A stretch of 64,000 bases of DNA, taken from Sacculina carcini. Lineage: Eukaryota > Arthropoda > Thecostraca > Sacculinidae. Under the pieces are notes generated by a model. That model had not been told where the DNA came from. It did no database searches and was given only the letters and a program-made list of their open reading frames with translations. How positions within the stretch are numbered: the stretch's first letter is position 1; each line of letters starts with the position of its first letter. The stretch is from positions 7,435,988 to 7,499,987 of the forward strand of contig OU696576.1 in the NCBI GenBank assembly GCA_916048095.2, read 5' to 3'. The translations under genes and the position numbers were made by a program. This document shows, piece after piece, positions 12,301 through 22,600 of this stretch.

Positions 12301-13155
12301 AGATGATCGCCAAACGTTAAGTTACCGGCGGCAGATGGACATCGACTGTGGCGACTGGGTCTGCGCGTGGAGACCGCTCAAACGGCAGCGAACACTGGCT
12401 ATCGCTGGCTGTGTTGACGTCAGCAGAGACCGCCACCGCCGCCGCCGCTGCCACGTCGGTGGAACGCGACGGCCGCTCATCGTCGGCATTGGCGCAAGAG
12501 TTGAGCGAAGATTGTGTCGAGTTGACGACGCGGCACACCGACACACAGGGACGGCGTGTTTTGCGACGTAGCACCGGCGATATGGCTAGCGTTGTCGTAC
12601 TGTCGCCGCGCTAACAGACGATACAGCAAACGGTGAAGCAACCGAATAAAATACCGCGCTACCGTAGGTAACTGCGGCTATGAATGTTTCTTTAAAACAC
12701 CAATTCCGTGCACGCAAAATGTGCCAACAATCCTACAAAAACTGTTATACAGAACAAATTTGACAAATTATGAACATTAATTGATACCAACTTTGAACTA
12801 ACTACTTTGATTTCTACTTTCTACTACTTTGATACTTTGATTTCAGGTTCAGTATACTTATACTTGTTGTTGTTTAGAGTTGGCGTTTCGGCCTCACTAG
12901 ACCAATTCACGCCCAACTTACTTATACTTGTGCCGCGACATTTGGTGTCATTTACGGCGCGCCTGTGCATAATATATACGCGTTATAGAGAATGAACTAC
13001 ATTTGAAAATATAAGCTTACCGAGCCGACTACGCAGTCGAGTTCATCCCAGTTGATATCCGGCAATGAGGTGTCGAAATCCAGAGAATCGACAGCACCAG
13101 CTTCGATATAACCGGCACGTGATTGTCTGATCTGCTTGGTTGCAGGACTTTTCAT
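7684..13155 (-). CDS. HELQ: DNA helicase HELQ, N-terminal and first helicase exons (3' part missing)
   Basis: HELQ is a 3'-5' superfamily 2 helicase that acts in nucleus-based replication-fork and crosslink repair. Six minus-strand exons join in phase: 13155-13021 (ATG start), 12610-12326, 11093-10703 (acceptor could be 11117), 10094-9916, 9295-9198 and 7941-7684. The low-complexity N-terminus leads into FYGLP and IRQLYAWQEECL (Q-motif region). Then comes the Walker A segment [13 protein letters not shown], then [32 protein letters not shown] and the motif II block [29 protein letters not shown] and TIEK favour HELQ over the related POLQ helicase. A polyglutamine stretch plus about 20 extra residues lies just before motif II. 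Later helicase motifs and the C-terminus are not in the window; the 3' introns hold transposons. Exon borders 10094, 9916 and 9295 abut GT repeats. BRMS1L starts divergently 1.4 kb upstream. Confidence 0.88.
7959..8005. repeat. (GT)n microsatellite beside a HELQ exon
   Basis: An almost pure GT run on the plus strand, meaning AC in the HELQ sense. It ends about 17 bases upstream of the splice acceptor of the HELQ exon starting at 7941. A second GT run (about 7645-7680) lies directly beyond the donor at 7683, so this exon is bounded on both sides by sense-strand AC repeats. Confidence 0.9.
8165..9190. other. HELQ intron: LINE 3' end and GT repeats
   Basis: No exon is recognised. It contains GT-rich runs at 8460-8567. 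At about 8700-8820 a LINE-like 3' end reads ggcaataaattacaattaca and closes with repeated attaca units, as in CR1/L2 3' tails. The remainder (8820-9180) is AT-rich with CA-rich stretches. Confidence 0.45.
9640..9858 (+). repeat. Dispersed LINE/SINE-type 3' end, copy 1
   Basis: This block shares a long, diverged stretch with 27520-27740 and a shorter one with 60800-60915. The common part contains tattgtttgaaa...ctgaaaagccaacttattgta and ends in caatttactttta, with tandem ACTTT-like units in the other copies. Shared 3' ends with short tandem tails are typical of CR1/L2-type retroposons. The block lies in a HELQ intron. Confidence 0.65.
10500..10655. mobile_element. hAT MITE family A, copy next to a HELQ exon
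   Basis: This is a diverged copy of the family described at 20798-20984. It shares the internal phrases gagtgtaattcctcatgttt and cccacgggaaaatccttgcg with the other copies. Its right edge is about 48 bases from the HELQ splice donor at 10702. The left end is blurred by a run of 12 G. Confidence 0.65.
11118..11369. other. HELQ intron, nothing recognised
   Basis: AT-rich intron sequence with no motif, repeat or conserved frame that I can identify. Confidence 0.5.
11370..11575. repeat. Dispersed repeat containing ccccaggggtaa
   Basis: It begins with cagtggttcccaaccttttt and contains catgtcgcattaagcatgt and accccaggggtaa. Related blocks occur at about 18775-18815 and 33185-33275 (catgtcatatcaagcatgt and acccccaggtt). 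The start resembles hAT-type termini, but no clean inverted end or target duplication was found. Confidence 0.5.
11690..11920 (+). mobile_element. tRNA-derived SINE (second family, single copy)
   Basis: The first 70 bases fold like a tRNA. A perfect A box (tagccgagtgg) and B box (gttcgattc) are present. The CAGGG/CCCTG T stem and a CTCT/AGAG anticodon stem close a seven-base loop with a GCA triplet, and the acceptor stem pairs with wobbles. The sequence runs on without a tRNA 3' end into a GC-rich body, so I read it as a SINE head inside a HELQ intron rather than a functional tRNA gene. Confidence 0.55.
12150..12290 (+). repeat. LINE-like 3' end with AAGCT-type tail
   Basis: An inverted pair (agttggtcaa ... 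cgaccaactt) precedes gggcaataaataaa and short tandem ctaag/ctaa units. The form parallels the 3' end at 8700-8820 (ggcaataaat followed by a short tandem tail). It lies in a HELQ intron. Confidence 0.45.
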
Positions 13156-13159
13156 CACC

Positions 13160-14535
13160 AAATGCACCCAGCTACAAACAATACCGATTTTTATTTGACA
13201 ACACACAAGCGGTGTACCAGACGCCAAAATAAAAGAACACACAGCAAGTGAGCATAATACTCCAGAAAATAGCATGTGAGAGTGAGTACATTATTCGTTA
13301 GCCCACGTGAGAACGTAAATAAAACATGTAGCAAAAATATGCGCATTAGGACAGATAAACTTCGTTGCAGGTCAAAGGAATATGAAAACAGTAAAAAATA
13401 TACCCAATAAGGCGAGTGATGTGAACGAAAAAGCAAAGCCCGCACCACAACAAACAACTTCACGAATGGAACACGCCGGAAACATTCAAATTTGAGAAAA
13501 AGTTTACATTTGTAACATGAGGATTAAAAAACTGTAAGTGTCAAACAAATTTTTTGTCAGTGAAACTGAATCACTTACTGTTGTTCATACATGGAAAAAA
13601 TATGAGATGTATTTTGATGTGTTTAAAATTACTTGCCGCCAAACCTGGCATGTCTCATACGAAATCGGCGTAGTATGAAAACGGACGCTGTTTTTCCGTC
13701 AGGTGTTTCTTTTTCGTTTCGTAAGTTATCCCAGACACATTTTGAATTTGTTCAAACTATTGTATGCTATTGTGCTTTTCACATGGATTCGTGATTCTTA
13801 TGATGAGTCGAATTTCTCTTAGTGTATATTGACTGTTGGAAGGTCAGCTTTAACGTGTAGTGTATCATATTTAGCTCTGCATGTATTTGCTTGTATTTGC
13901 GTGTGTATTGTTGGATGTGCGTTTGTGCGTGTGCACTTGTGTATGGTTGCATGTGTGTGTGTGTGTTCATCTGCATGTATGTATGGCTTGCACTGCCGGG
14001 CGCGTGCATTCCTGCTAAGGTGCAGCGCAACCTGGCAGTGCTTGCAGAGTCCGCTGATACTAGCAGATCGTATGCCATGGGCTTCAAGATCAGATATCTC
14101 AGCCGAGCGATACTAGGGTGCTGGTAACCACTGTTTGTTTTCATCGCCTTTTTGTCAGCATGTTTCTCCGCTGCTGCGTAGGTCGTTGAGCCTCGCTTAA
14201 TTCGATAGCTGCCTTAAAACTATTGCTGTACGATGTTGCCCATCAGGAAATTGATTGGGTCTACAGGGACGTTTAGATGAGCTTGCCAAGTCCTAGGTGT
14301 GGACTCTGCTTCAGAGGAATTGTTTCCTGGCTTCCCATTATCCAATGATTGGTAGTATCTATGTGCAGGTGTGCGTTTTGCGCCTCATATTGTGGAATAA
14401 TGTCTGATCAAGTTTGTCACTGCGTGTGTGTATGCTTAGCAGAATTTCGATCGACTGGGACCACACGTTTCGTGGCACACACACACACATCTAGCAATAG
14501 TTAAACATACATTGGTGGTCGCGCTGGCTGTAATC
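13160..14535. other. Intergenic region between divergent HELQ and BRMS1L
   Basis: This is about 1.4 kb between two start codons pointing away from each other. No TATA box or conserved element stands out. There is a GT-rich stretch at about 13890-13985. It must hold the promoters of both genes, and the sequence alone does not show where. Confidence 0.5.
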
Positions 14536-15426
14536 ATGCGTTCGGCGGGCGGCGGCGGCGACGGCACCACCGGCAAACTCAACGAATCCGACGGCGAGAT
14601 GGACGACGGCGACTGCGGTGGCGGCGGCGGCGGCAGCAGTGACGACTCTTCGTGCTCGTCCAACGACGAGTCCGGCGACGACGACAGAGGAGGCGGCGGC
14701 GGTGGCGGCACCGACACGTCCGATCTCGACCTGGAGCAGTGCGTGCGTCGCAAATCGGCGTGTCTGCGGCAGCTGTGCGAGCTGGAGCGACAGTTCGCCG
14801 TGCTCAAGCAGCAGCTGTTCGACGAGAAGATGGCCGTGCTGCGTGCGCGGCTGGCGGCCGTCGAGGACGGCAGCGCCAGCGAGCTGACGGCGCCGCTGCA
14901 GCGACTCGACGACGCCTATCGGCAGCGGCAACAGACGGCGGCCGCGCTACGTCGGCTGCGGCTGGTCAACTGTCGGCACCGCTACGACTCGGAGCTGCTG
15001 GCGGCCGGCCAGCATCTGCGCTCCGAGCACAGTGTACTGGCGCTGCATATGCGCGCCGAGATTGAGGAGCGGTTGCGGCGACTCGAGGAGGATCGGCGGC
15101 AGGTGGATGTGATCGGCGCCGATTTGTGGTGTAACGGTGATGGCGGCGGTGGTGGTAGCGGTGGCGAGAAACGTCGGCGCCGACGAGCGGCCGTCGATAC
15201 AGCCGATGCCGACGCACGCAGCCCCAGCGATGAGCCGTGCGGCGGCGGCGGCGGCGGTGCTCGTAGACGGCGGCGTGTCCTCGTGTCGGGCCCGTATATT
15301 GTCTACATGCTGGACATGGCCGATGTGATGCAGGACTGGACGACCATCAAAAAAGCACTGGCCGGCGTGAAGCGCAAGGGCGACTTCAAAATACTGCGCG
15401 ATGTGCATGCCACGTGGGGCTTCTAG
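14536..15426 (+). CDS. BRMS1L: BRMS1/BRMS1L-like Sin3-HDAC corepressor subunit
   Basis: An intronless 296-residue frame starts at ATG 14536; the open frame extends further only through a TTG. Residues 1-66 are Gly/Asp/Ser-rich. Residues about 67-200 form the Sds3-like coiled-coil domain: ELERQFAVLKQQLFDEKMA, then LTAPLQRL, then EIEERLRRLEEDRR. The C-terminus carries the family signature VSGPYIVYML...DWTTIKKAL (residues about 248-273). Proteins of this family are nuclear subunits of the Sin3-histone deacetylase complex and repress transcription. Length matches vertebrate BRMS1L closely, apart from the glycine-rich expansions (also at about residues 205-215 and 236-242). Members elsewhere usually have introns, so a single exon is odd and raises the question of a retrocopy. 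The frame is intact and strongly GC-biased, which argues that it is functional. BRMS1 and BRMS1L cannot be separated with confidence. Confidence 0.9.
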   Translation: MRSAGGGGDGTTGKLNESDGEMDDGDCGGGGGGSSDDSSCSSNDESGDDDRGGGGGGGTDTSDLDLEQCVRRKSACLRQLCELERQFAVLKQQLFDEKMAVLRARLAAVEDGSASELTAPLQRLDDAYRQRQQTAAALRRLRLVNCRHRYDSELLAAGQHLRSEHSVLALHMRAEIEERLRRLEEDRRQVDVIGADLWCNGDGGGGGSGGEKRRRRRAAVDTADADARSPSDEPCGGGGGGARRRRRVLVSGPYIVYMLDMADVMQDWTTIKKALAGVKRKGDFKILRDVHATWGF

Positions 15427-17404
15427 GTAGCGTTGACACTCTTCCAGAATTTGTGTTTGTTTGTTTTCGGCGTTTCATCTTGTTCTGCGTGTATTTTTTC
15501 CTATTGCTTATTACGCTATGCTTGTTAAGCCACCAGTTTTTCATAGACGCAACGCAGTTATCTAGTTTTTCTCTGTTCAATTATCACTCTATTTTCTTTT
15601 CAACTAACAATTTATATCTATATATTCTGTTCAGTGTTCAATTTATTTTTCGTCTCAACCCTTGCACTATCACTTGAAGGTTGTGATTCGAGCGGCGGTG
15701 TTGTTTTGTGGTGTAGTATATTTTGAACTTCTTGTGTGCATTTCTGCTTCCTCTGTGATTTAGTTTGTGAGTGTTGCTACTGCGACGCATCTGTGCCGTG
15801 TACTTGCGTCGTTTTGAGGTTAGCTAGTTGACACCCAGAATCAATCTGGGGTGTTTGTATGCGTGTGTGTGTGTGTGTGTATGTTGAATGGTTTGATCAG
15901 TAATGTTTGTCGCGCATATGTCGTGTTGAGTGATTCCGAACTTCTTGATAGCGAATTTCTGCTGAGCTATTGAGCTGTTACTCTGCAGTGCACATATGAA
16001 GTGCATATTTTGATCAAATCCGCGTTGGTCTAGGATTACATATTCTGCTGTGTGCTGCTATTTTGGAACAGTGTTTAGGATAAGTGGTGTGACGTAAGAT
16101 GTTCACATGCTTAGAATACGCTGAATCAACATCTTCTATATCTTTGTGACAATCCAACCATCGACATTTGCCTTGCAAACAGTCCTTTCTACGCGTTTCT
16201 GATCTCAAAATGTCGTTGCGCCCACAAGACCTTTTGACCTCCACAATGATAGCCCATGCTAACGTTTGGCTGTTGGATTTTATTGTGGACTGCGTAGAGA
16301 AAAGCGAAATTGGGCAGCGTTTATACACGGCGTTTTCAACATCTGACACAAATATTGTGAAATTGGGCAGTCTTATTCTCAATGATAATTGAATGTGTTC
16401 AGTTATAACTGACGAGTAATGAGTCGCAGACGACTTATGAGTGTCCGATTGCCCACTCTTGGTGTAGCAGGGAGACATTTTGAGCTCACTCAGTTGTTTT
16501 GCATGTGACTTTAAAAATGTGACCGGAAACGTTTTCGGATTGTAATTTGCCAGCGAGATTTGTTTAGTTGTTTTATCAGTTGGCTTGATGTCCTTGTTTC
16601 TTGTGAGTTATCAATGCCTGCGCTAAGAGAGGTGGAATTCGCTCCAGCAATGAGGTTGACCTCTCTCAGTGCTTCTGAATTGTTCCTGATATTCTCGGGC
16701 TCCTTCACATCTAATCCCAGCCGATTTTTGATCCCCCAGGAAATATTTCCCAGTTCCATTATGGATCGGTGTTTGATGCTGCTATACTTGTTCGTGTGTG
16801 ATGAATTTACAAATACCCGCTCGATACTGTTGCCGTTTTAAGACGGCGCAGAGACGCTTCATTGTTTGTAATTTATTGTTTTGTTTGTTTTTTAAATTAT
16901 GATGTGTAGAATATACAGTCACGCAAAATGTATGATGTTCAATGTGTGTATCGTACGAAATTAGATATATTTTTACAGCAAAGCGGACAAAACAGTGCAA
17001 ATGCCTCTATATTTTTAGGCAAAATTAAATTAATATAGTATAAAATAATATACGGCAAATTTGGCAACCTATTAAGACAAGGATTCCTTAGCCACTCTAG
17101 TTTCTCATAGTGTCGATGATAAGCTTAGTTTCCAGTTATTTTCCAGCAAATTGTTCATGGACGGTCTCAGAAACACATCGAACAGCAACTGGCAATGCCA
17201 TGACACCGTTAACAAAAACAAAGCACGCTGTGTCGCTCTATTCCACAAATGTGAAAAACCAATAGCGAACCCATTGATTATATCAAATAGTAATATAACA
17301 GGTACAATTGTCCGAAACAGAGACAGGTCACAAAAACACCACAGACAGTTCAACGGTACTCCAATTGACGCTACAAGGTTACACAGCACACACACACACA
17401 CATA
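15427..17404. other. 3' flank of BRMS1L and unassigned DNA
   Basis: T-rich sequence follows the BRMS1L stop, but I did not see a clear AATAAA close by. Open frames around 16014-16478 and 16511-16841 show no recognisable domain. The final exon of P4HA (minus strand, encoding the short C-terminus after the catalytic Lys) may lie in this stretch or in 17.8-19.6 kb, but I could not identify it. Confidence 0.4.
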
Positions 17405-17406
17405 TA

Positions 17407-17788
17407 CCGTAAATGCTCTATTTATCCGACAGGCTCTAATAATCCGGCACCCTCAGGTATGGGTTGAAAAATAATCCGGCAGGCTCTAATAATCCGGTAC
17501 TTCCTGGAAAGACTTATTGAAACCGCAACCACGATTCAGTTATAGTTCAGCAACAGTTTATTTAGCAACCCTCTTATAAACCGGCACTCATTAATCAAAG
17601 CAGAAATCATCGTCTTCATATGTGTCCTCGTCCCTGTTATCAGTGCACTATTTTTTGTGTTGCAGTTTTTGCGCAATCCTACCGTGCGGAGTGACCAAAA
17701 GTATTCCGAAAGGCTCTTATAATCCGGCACCATACACAGAGGGGGGGTCGCAAAATAATCCGGCATGTCGGATAAAAAGAGCATTTAC

Positions 17789-17790
<2 letters not shown>
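17407..17790. mobile_element. Internally deleted Tigger/pogo-type element
   Basis: The ends are inverted copies: ccgtaaatgctctatttatc at the left and its complement, ending gagcatttacgg, at the right, each flanked by TA. Internal aataatccggca motifs recur near both ends. On the minus strand the interior encodes a short acidic tail (DEDTYEDDD...) ending in a stop, as at the C-terminus of Tigger transposases. This suggests it arose by internal deletion of a full Tigger, read on the minus strand. The right end runs straight into a TA microsatellite. Confidence 0.75.

Positions 17791-17845
<55 letters not shown>
17791..17845. repeat. (TA)n microsatellite
   Basis: About 26 TA units start at the target dinucleotide of the Tigger-type element, so the run may have grown from its TA target site. 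Confidence 0.9.
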
Positions 17846-17848
<3 letters not shown>

Positions 17849-17849
17849 C

Positions 17850-19234
17850 ACTCTTAAGCGCTCATAGGCGGATCGTGAAATACAAATTGTGCATGCAAAT
17901 GTAGAAAACATAAATCAACAAAGATATATTCAGACAGGCGCGCGTGGGCATCCCTGCCCCACGCGCGCCCACAAGACGTTACACCACTCCCGACAACACC
18001 TCAAACACGACTCCTAGCTCACACCGTGTCACACGGGAGCACACACGGACACAAATACCGAAACAACTACACACACTCGCTCACACACTCGCACGTCATA
18101 CACAATAAAACCATACACGACCACACAGACACAATGAGACGCTGACACACTCAGACACAAACTCACACACACACACTCTCTCACTGCACACGATCACACT
18201 ACAGCAAACTAACATCAAACGTTGACAAATGCCGATCTGTCTCATTCAGTTTCCAGTACGTTTAAAACCCAGTCGATTAAAGATTAGAAGGGCATGCACT
18301 CCAACTAGTCTCTGGGTTGAGTTATCACGCACGGTTTACTGTTACCATCAACAGCAGGATCATATGATGGACGCCTGTCATCTTTCGTTATCGTGGCTGT
18401 CGAGGTTTCTGCACGGATACGTGAACGTCTGAGCCGCGTCTCGTATGAACTTATTTGCAACTGCGAAAAAAGAAAAGCACGCAGGTTAATTCATAGACAG
18501 TTTGAAAGTCTGGCATTTAGCAGAGCAGTGGTGTCTGACTTTTCGCAGCTTTATACCCAAATTATCATGCCACATGAAGTATGTTACCCCTATCAGAAAG
18601 TGTCAACATCTATATGTATGGCTAAACTGAAACACTAGAGATCATTTGTTTTATTTATTCTATTAGGAAACTTTTCATCTCTTACCAAAGGTGACAAGAG
18701 TATCAGTGAGATGGTTGGAAATGCTTTCTTGGTTTTCAGAATTCTTACCATTCGACTGTCACTCCGAAATATTGCTAAATTTCCCCCAGGGGTAACCTAC
18801 CCCCAGGTTGTGAACCAATTGTCTAGAGGTTTAACATACAGGAGACGTCTCACCAACTCGCTGCTGTTAAATCTCTCGATCTCCTTGGATCACTTCATCA
18901 ATTTGAACAGACTGAACCGGAACAAGGTGATGAGTAATGGAATCAGGTTAATTTTCTAGATAGGCTACAGTTTTTGAAGTCCTGTTGAATTACTACACTG
19001 TTGCGATGCGATGACACTGAGCAAGCGGTATGTGCCAAGAATGGTGGAGTACCGCGCCTTGGGTCTACAGGGCATTCAGCAATGCAAGGGATAGACGACA
19101 CATGGAGGAGGGGCAAGATGCAGGGTGGATGAAAACAGAAGACAATTTTAGTTTGACTTTTTGCTTGAACACGCAGCGGCTTCGACGACAGTTTTCTGAT
19201 CGCTTTTTCTGAGAGTTGATACCTTCGTGTAAGC
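17850..19234. other. Unassigned repeat-rich DNA
   Basis: There is a GC-rich inverted repeat at about 17938-17970 (gcgcgcgtgggca against its complement). CA-rich sequence follows to 18200. A frame at 18393-18638 encodes a basic protein segment with no domain I recognise. The block at 18775-18815 (ccccaggggtaa) belongs to the dispersed repeat at 11370. Confidence 0.4.
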
Positions 19235-19440
19235 CAGTGGTTCTTAACCTGGGCTTGATCGAGGCCCAAATGTTCATTGAGTCAGTTTCAGGGCTTCCGC
19301 GGCTTAGTTTAGCCCATTCGCGTGATTCGTGACGTGAAGCTCTGCTTGGCCATCCTTGGTTGCAGCTAATCACACCACATCGTTTGGCCTTGATATATAT
19401 GCTGTAAGCAACTCGGTCCACTCAGTAACCTATTTGTAAG
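19235..19440 (-). mobile_element. hAT MITE family B, partial copy
   Basis: It starts cagtggttcttaacc and is homologous, in opposite orientation, to the inner part of the element at 49049-49384. Shared phrases include agctctgcttgg and cagctaatcac with their complements. The far terminus is not clear. Confidence 0.6.
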
Positions 19441-19601
19441 TGTTTTCATCATATGTGATTTGTGATTTTTCTTACAATACTTCAAACTCGAATAGTTATA
19501 GGTCTCGAATAGGTATAGGTAAACTCGAATAGGTATAGGTGAACTCGAATAGGTATAGCAATAGGTCAGGCTTATTTCCGCGGCCAGCGTCTTGTACGTA
19601 C

Positions 19602-22600
19602 TGTATTTGTAGCCGTAGACGACGGGACAGCCGGCGTGCAAGGTGCGCGTGTCCAGACTGTCGTCCGCCAGCTTGTTGTACCAAAACACCGCCGTGCCCT
19701 CCTCGGCTGCTAGCGACACTCCCAGACGAGGAAACACCGTGCGTCCTCCCATCTGTACGTTCGATAACTGTGCGTTCATGCAGAAGTATGTTAACAAACA
19801 GAAATATGTTTTCTGATGGAGTGGTGTCGATTTTTCCTGTTGTCTGATTTGGAATGTTCTTCTGTTTTTGTCATTAGGGTAATTCAACCGTACTGAGTGT
19901 CTTTTGAACAATTACGCACTGGCGGATCCAGGGGGGCTCATAGGGCTGAAGCCCCCCCCCCCAACTGTTTCCATCAACTCCTCATAACCAAGAGATTCAC
20001 TAAAAGAGGTAAAGAAAAAAATATTGTTCTCTAGAATAATATTTGTTGATATAAGTATTATCACAAAGACGTTGCATAATGATGCATGTACACGACTGAT
20101 CACCCCCAAGATTCAGCTCCCACAAAGTTGAGTCGGCCCCTCACAAAATTGCACTCTGTATCCGCCACTGCAATTACGCGAATTATTTTACATGCAGTTA
20201 AAATTCACCCACATAAACACATATATAAAAGTGAATGAAATTGCGCGTACTGAATAATATCACATGATATAGTTTACTCTGCACTATATTGGCGGGGAAA
20301 TTTGATTGTGTATCAAAGTGGAGGATCTCACATATATCATCCACGTGGCGGTTCGTTCGCCAGCCTCCAATGGAACGTGCTCCTCTCCGAAGTCTTTCGG
20401 CAACTGAGTAACAAACAACACACCGAGTCATTACGATTTGCTGCTTTATAGTGCGTGCTAAAAATTGTTGAAGGCCGCTTTGTAAAGGTTAAAGGTTAAA
20501 TGCCCAAGTGGCAACTGCTACACGGGATGAAGCCGAAGCTTATGAACACACAGGCGTGCCCCGTGGAGCTCGCTGCCACCGCAGAACCGACCCTCTCCAC
20601 GCTATGGCGCCACAAGGACGTAACACGTATTAGAGAGGGCCACCTCCCCAGAATGCATGGAACAGCTCATGACTGATATCTGGTACCATCATTTTCTGCT
20701 GGGTGGACAGTGGCTGAGGGATTGTAGAATTCGCCCAATGACATTCTGCTCCGCCGGGTTACTAAGACTATAGCGCCGATTAACGAAGACTAGAGGGCAG
20801 TGGCGTCGACGAGGGGAGAGACTGGAGCCCCGCTCTAAATGTGTCAAGCCCCCTTCTGTGCCCCCAAAAATTGTGGCTGTGAACATTTCGAGTGTAGTTT
20901 CATATGTTTCGTCAAGCCCCCCGCATCTATATTTAGCCCCTTCCAGTCCCCCTCCCCACTGGAAAATTCCTGGCGCCGTCACTGCTAGAGGGTAGGCTGC
21001 AAGGCTTTTTTCGTTTTATTATCTTAGAGGCTCGCTTTCGTACAGCTGTCTTGTAAAATTTTCACGTTTTGGTCATCGCAATATAACCATATGTTTACCC
21101 GTGATTTTTTTGATTTTTTTTAACAATTTTGCTTAATTGTTTGATTGCTTAATATTTTTTTTATTATCTTAATTTAAGTGAGCAGTATAATTTGGTGATC
21201 TATATCCCTCTATCTATATATAGTAATGAACTATTTAAATGTGTTCAATCAATGCGTGAATCGGTGTATTTCAGTCTTGTCCAATAACCTTGTCGTGAAG
21301 ATGCGAATGGTTGCTAATGTTGAGAAAATCATGGTGCAGTTGGAAAAAACCTCCCGTTCCATACTCGGCCACCTGTAAACACCATAAGCGTTCACATCGA
21401 AACAAACCTCATATCGCATTGATCTAATTTCATTCCAAGTCGGTGTTGAACGTGTCGGTGAGGAAAACGTTCTGTTATTTCCTAGGAAGTTCCTTTATGG
21501 CTCATTCTTTGTATACGCTGCCGCTTGCTGCTCGGCAAAATTTGGCATAGGCAGAAATAAGACCGAAGTTAGAGGTAAGTCACGTGTGACGACAAAGTAT
21601 TATCATATGATCGAGGATGTGATCAAGGATTTTTATGTGATATGTCGATCTTTAGCTCATCCATCGTCCTGACATATACCACTAATATTCTTGTTTCACG
21701 CCTTCCATACTGCTTTGTTTTCGCCTTTGAGTTCTTCAATTTGTACATCCCTATTTTCTACATTCCCCTCTCCTCCAGCCCTCATCTTTACTATTTCACT
21801 CATGCTAGCGCACATACACGCACATGTAAGAACGTTTATTAATTCAAGGAGGGAAGAACATAGTTGTGCAGAGGCACCACAACGCTGTTCCAAGAACTGA
21901 TCATGCAAACACACACACACAGCATTCGCTTCACCGCCGACTAAGCCATGACTGACCTGCAATGGCTCCTGGAGACAACTGGACGAGTTCGTTGTCAACA
22001 GCGAGGTGACCATGTGCACCTTGCTCTCGATGTTATCCACTATCTGACATGCTGGATCTTCATCACTACCACCAGTACCACTCTTGATGCGGTCCTGATC
22101 CCTGCAAGATGGCATCCTCGCTGTGCTTGACACTCTGCTCCAAATGGTCTTGCCGTACGGTCCGACAGCCGATCGCTTCATCTGGCAATGAATCAACGCC
22201 CGTGTACCGGGCATATCACACTTTTCAGAGAGGTCGGCATTTGTTCACTGTTGGCTTTTGTGGAGAAGTGGTCATCTTCAGTGGCGGCGTCAAGGGGGAG
22301 CCTGGAGGGGCTGAATCCCCCCAAAAATATGTCAATCTTCCCTTGAGCCCTCCTAAAAATCGAATCAAACATTTCGAGTGTAGCTCCTCATGTTTTGCCA
22401 AGTTCCGCAACTTTTTCTTAAGTCCCCCTCAGTCCCCCTACGGAAAATATCTTGGCGCTGCCACTGGTCGTCCTTTTTTACAATAAACCCGCTTTTTCCA
22501 CTGCTGCTTTGAAAATACCATGTCCAATACCATTTTCCTGAATGAGTAAAACGTACTTCATCTGGAGAATCCCTTTACTTTACTGAATTATACTTTGAAT

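Noticed and set aside
21930..21957. Read-through of the P4HA exon past 21957 (frame VSHGLVGG)
   Set aside because: It resembles the family motif VANYGVGG by chance. The strong donor cag|gtcagt and the separate exon 21372-21289 encoding VAEYGTGGFFQLHHDF give a far better match and correct phase.
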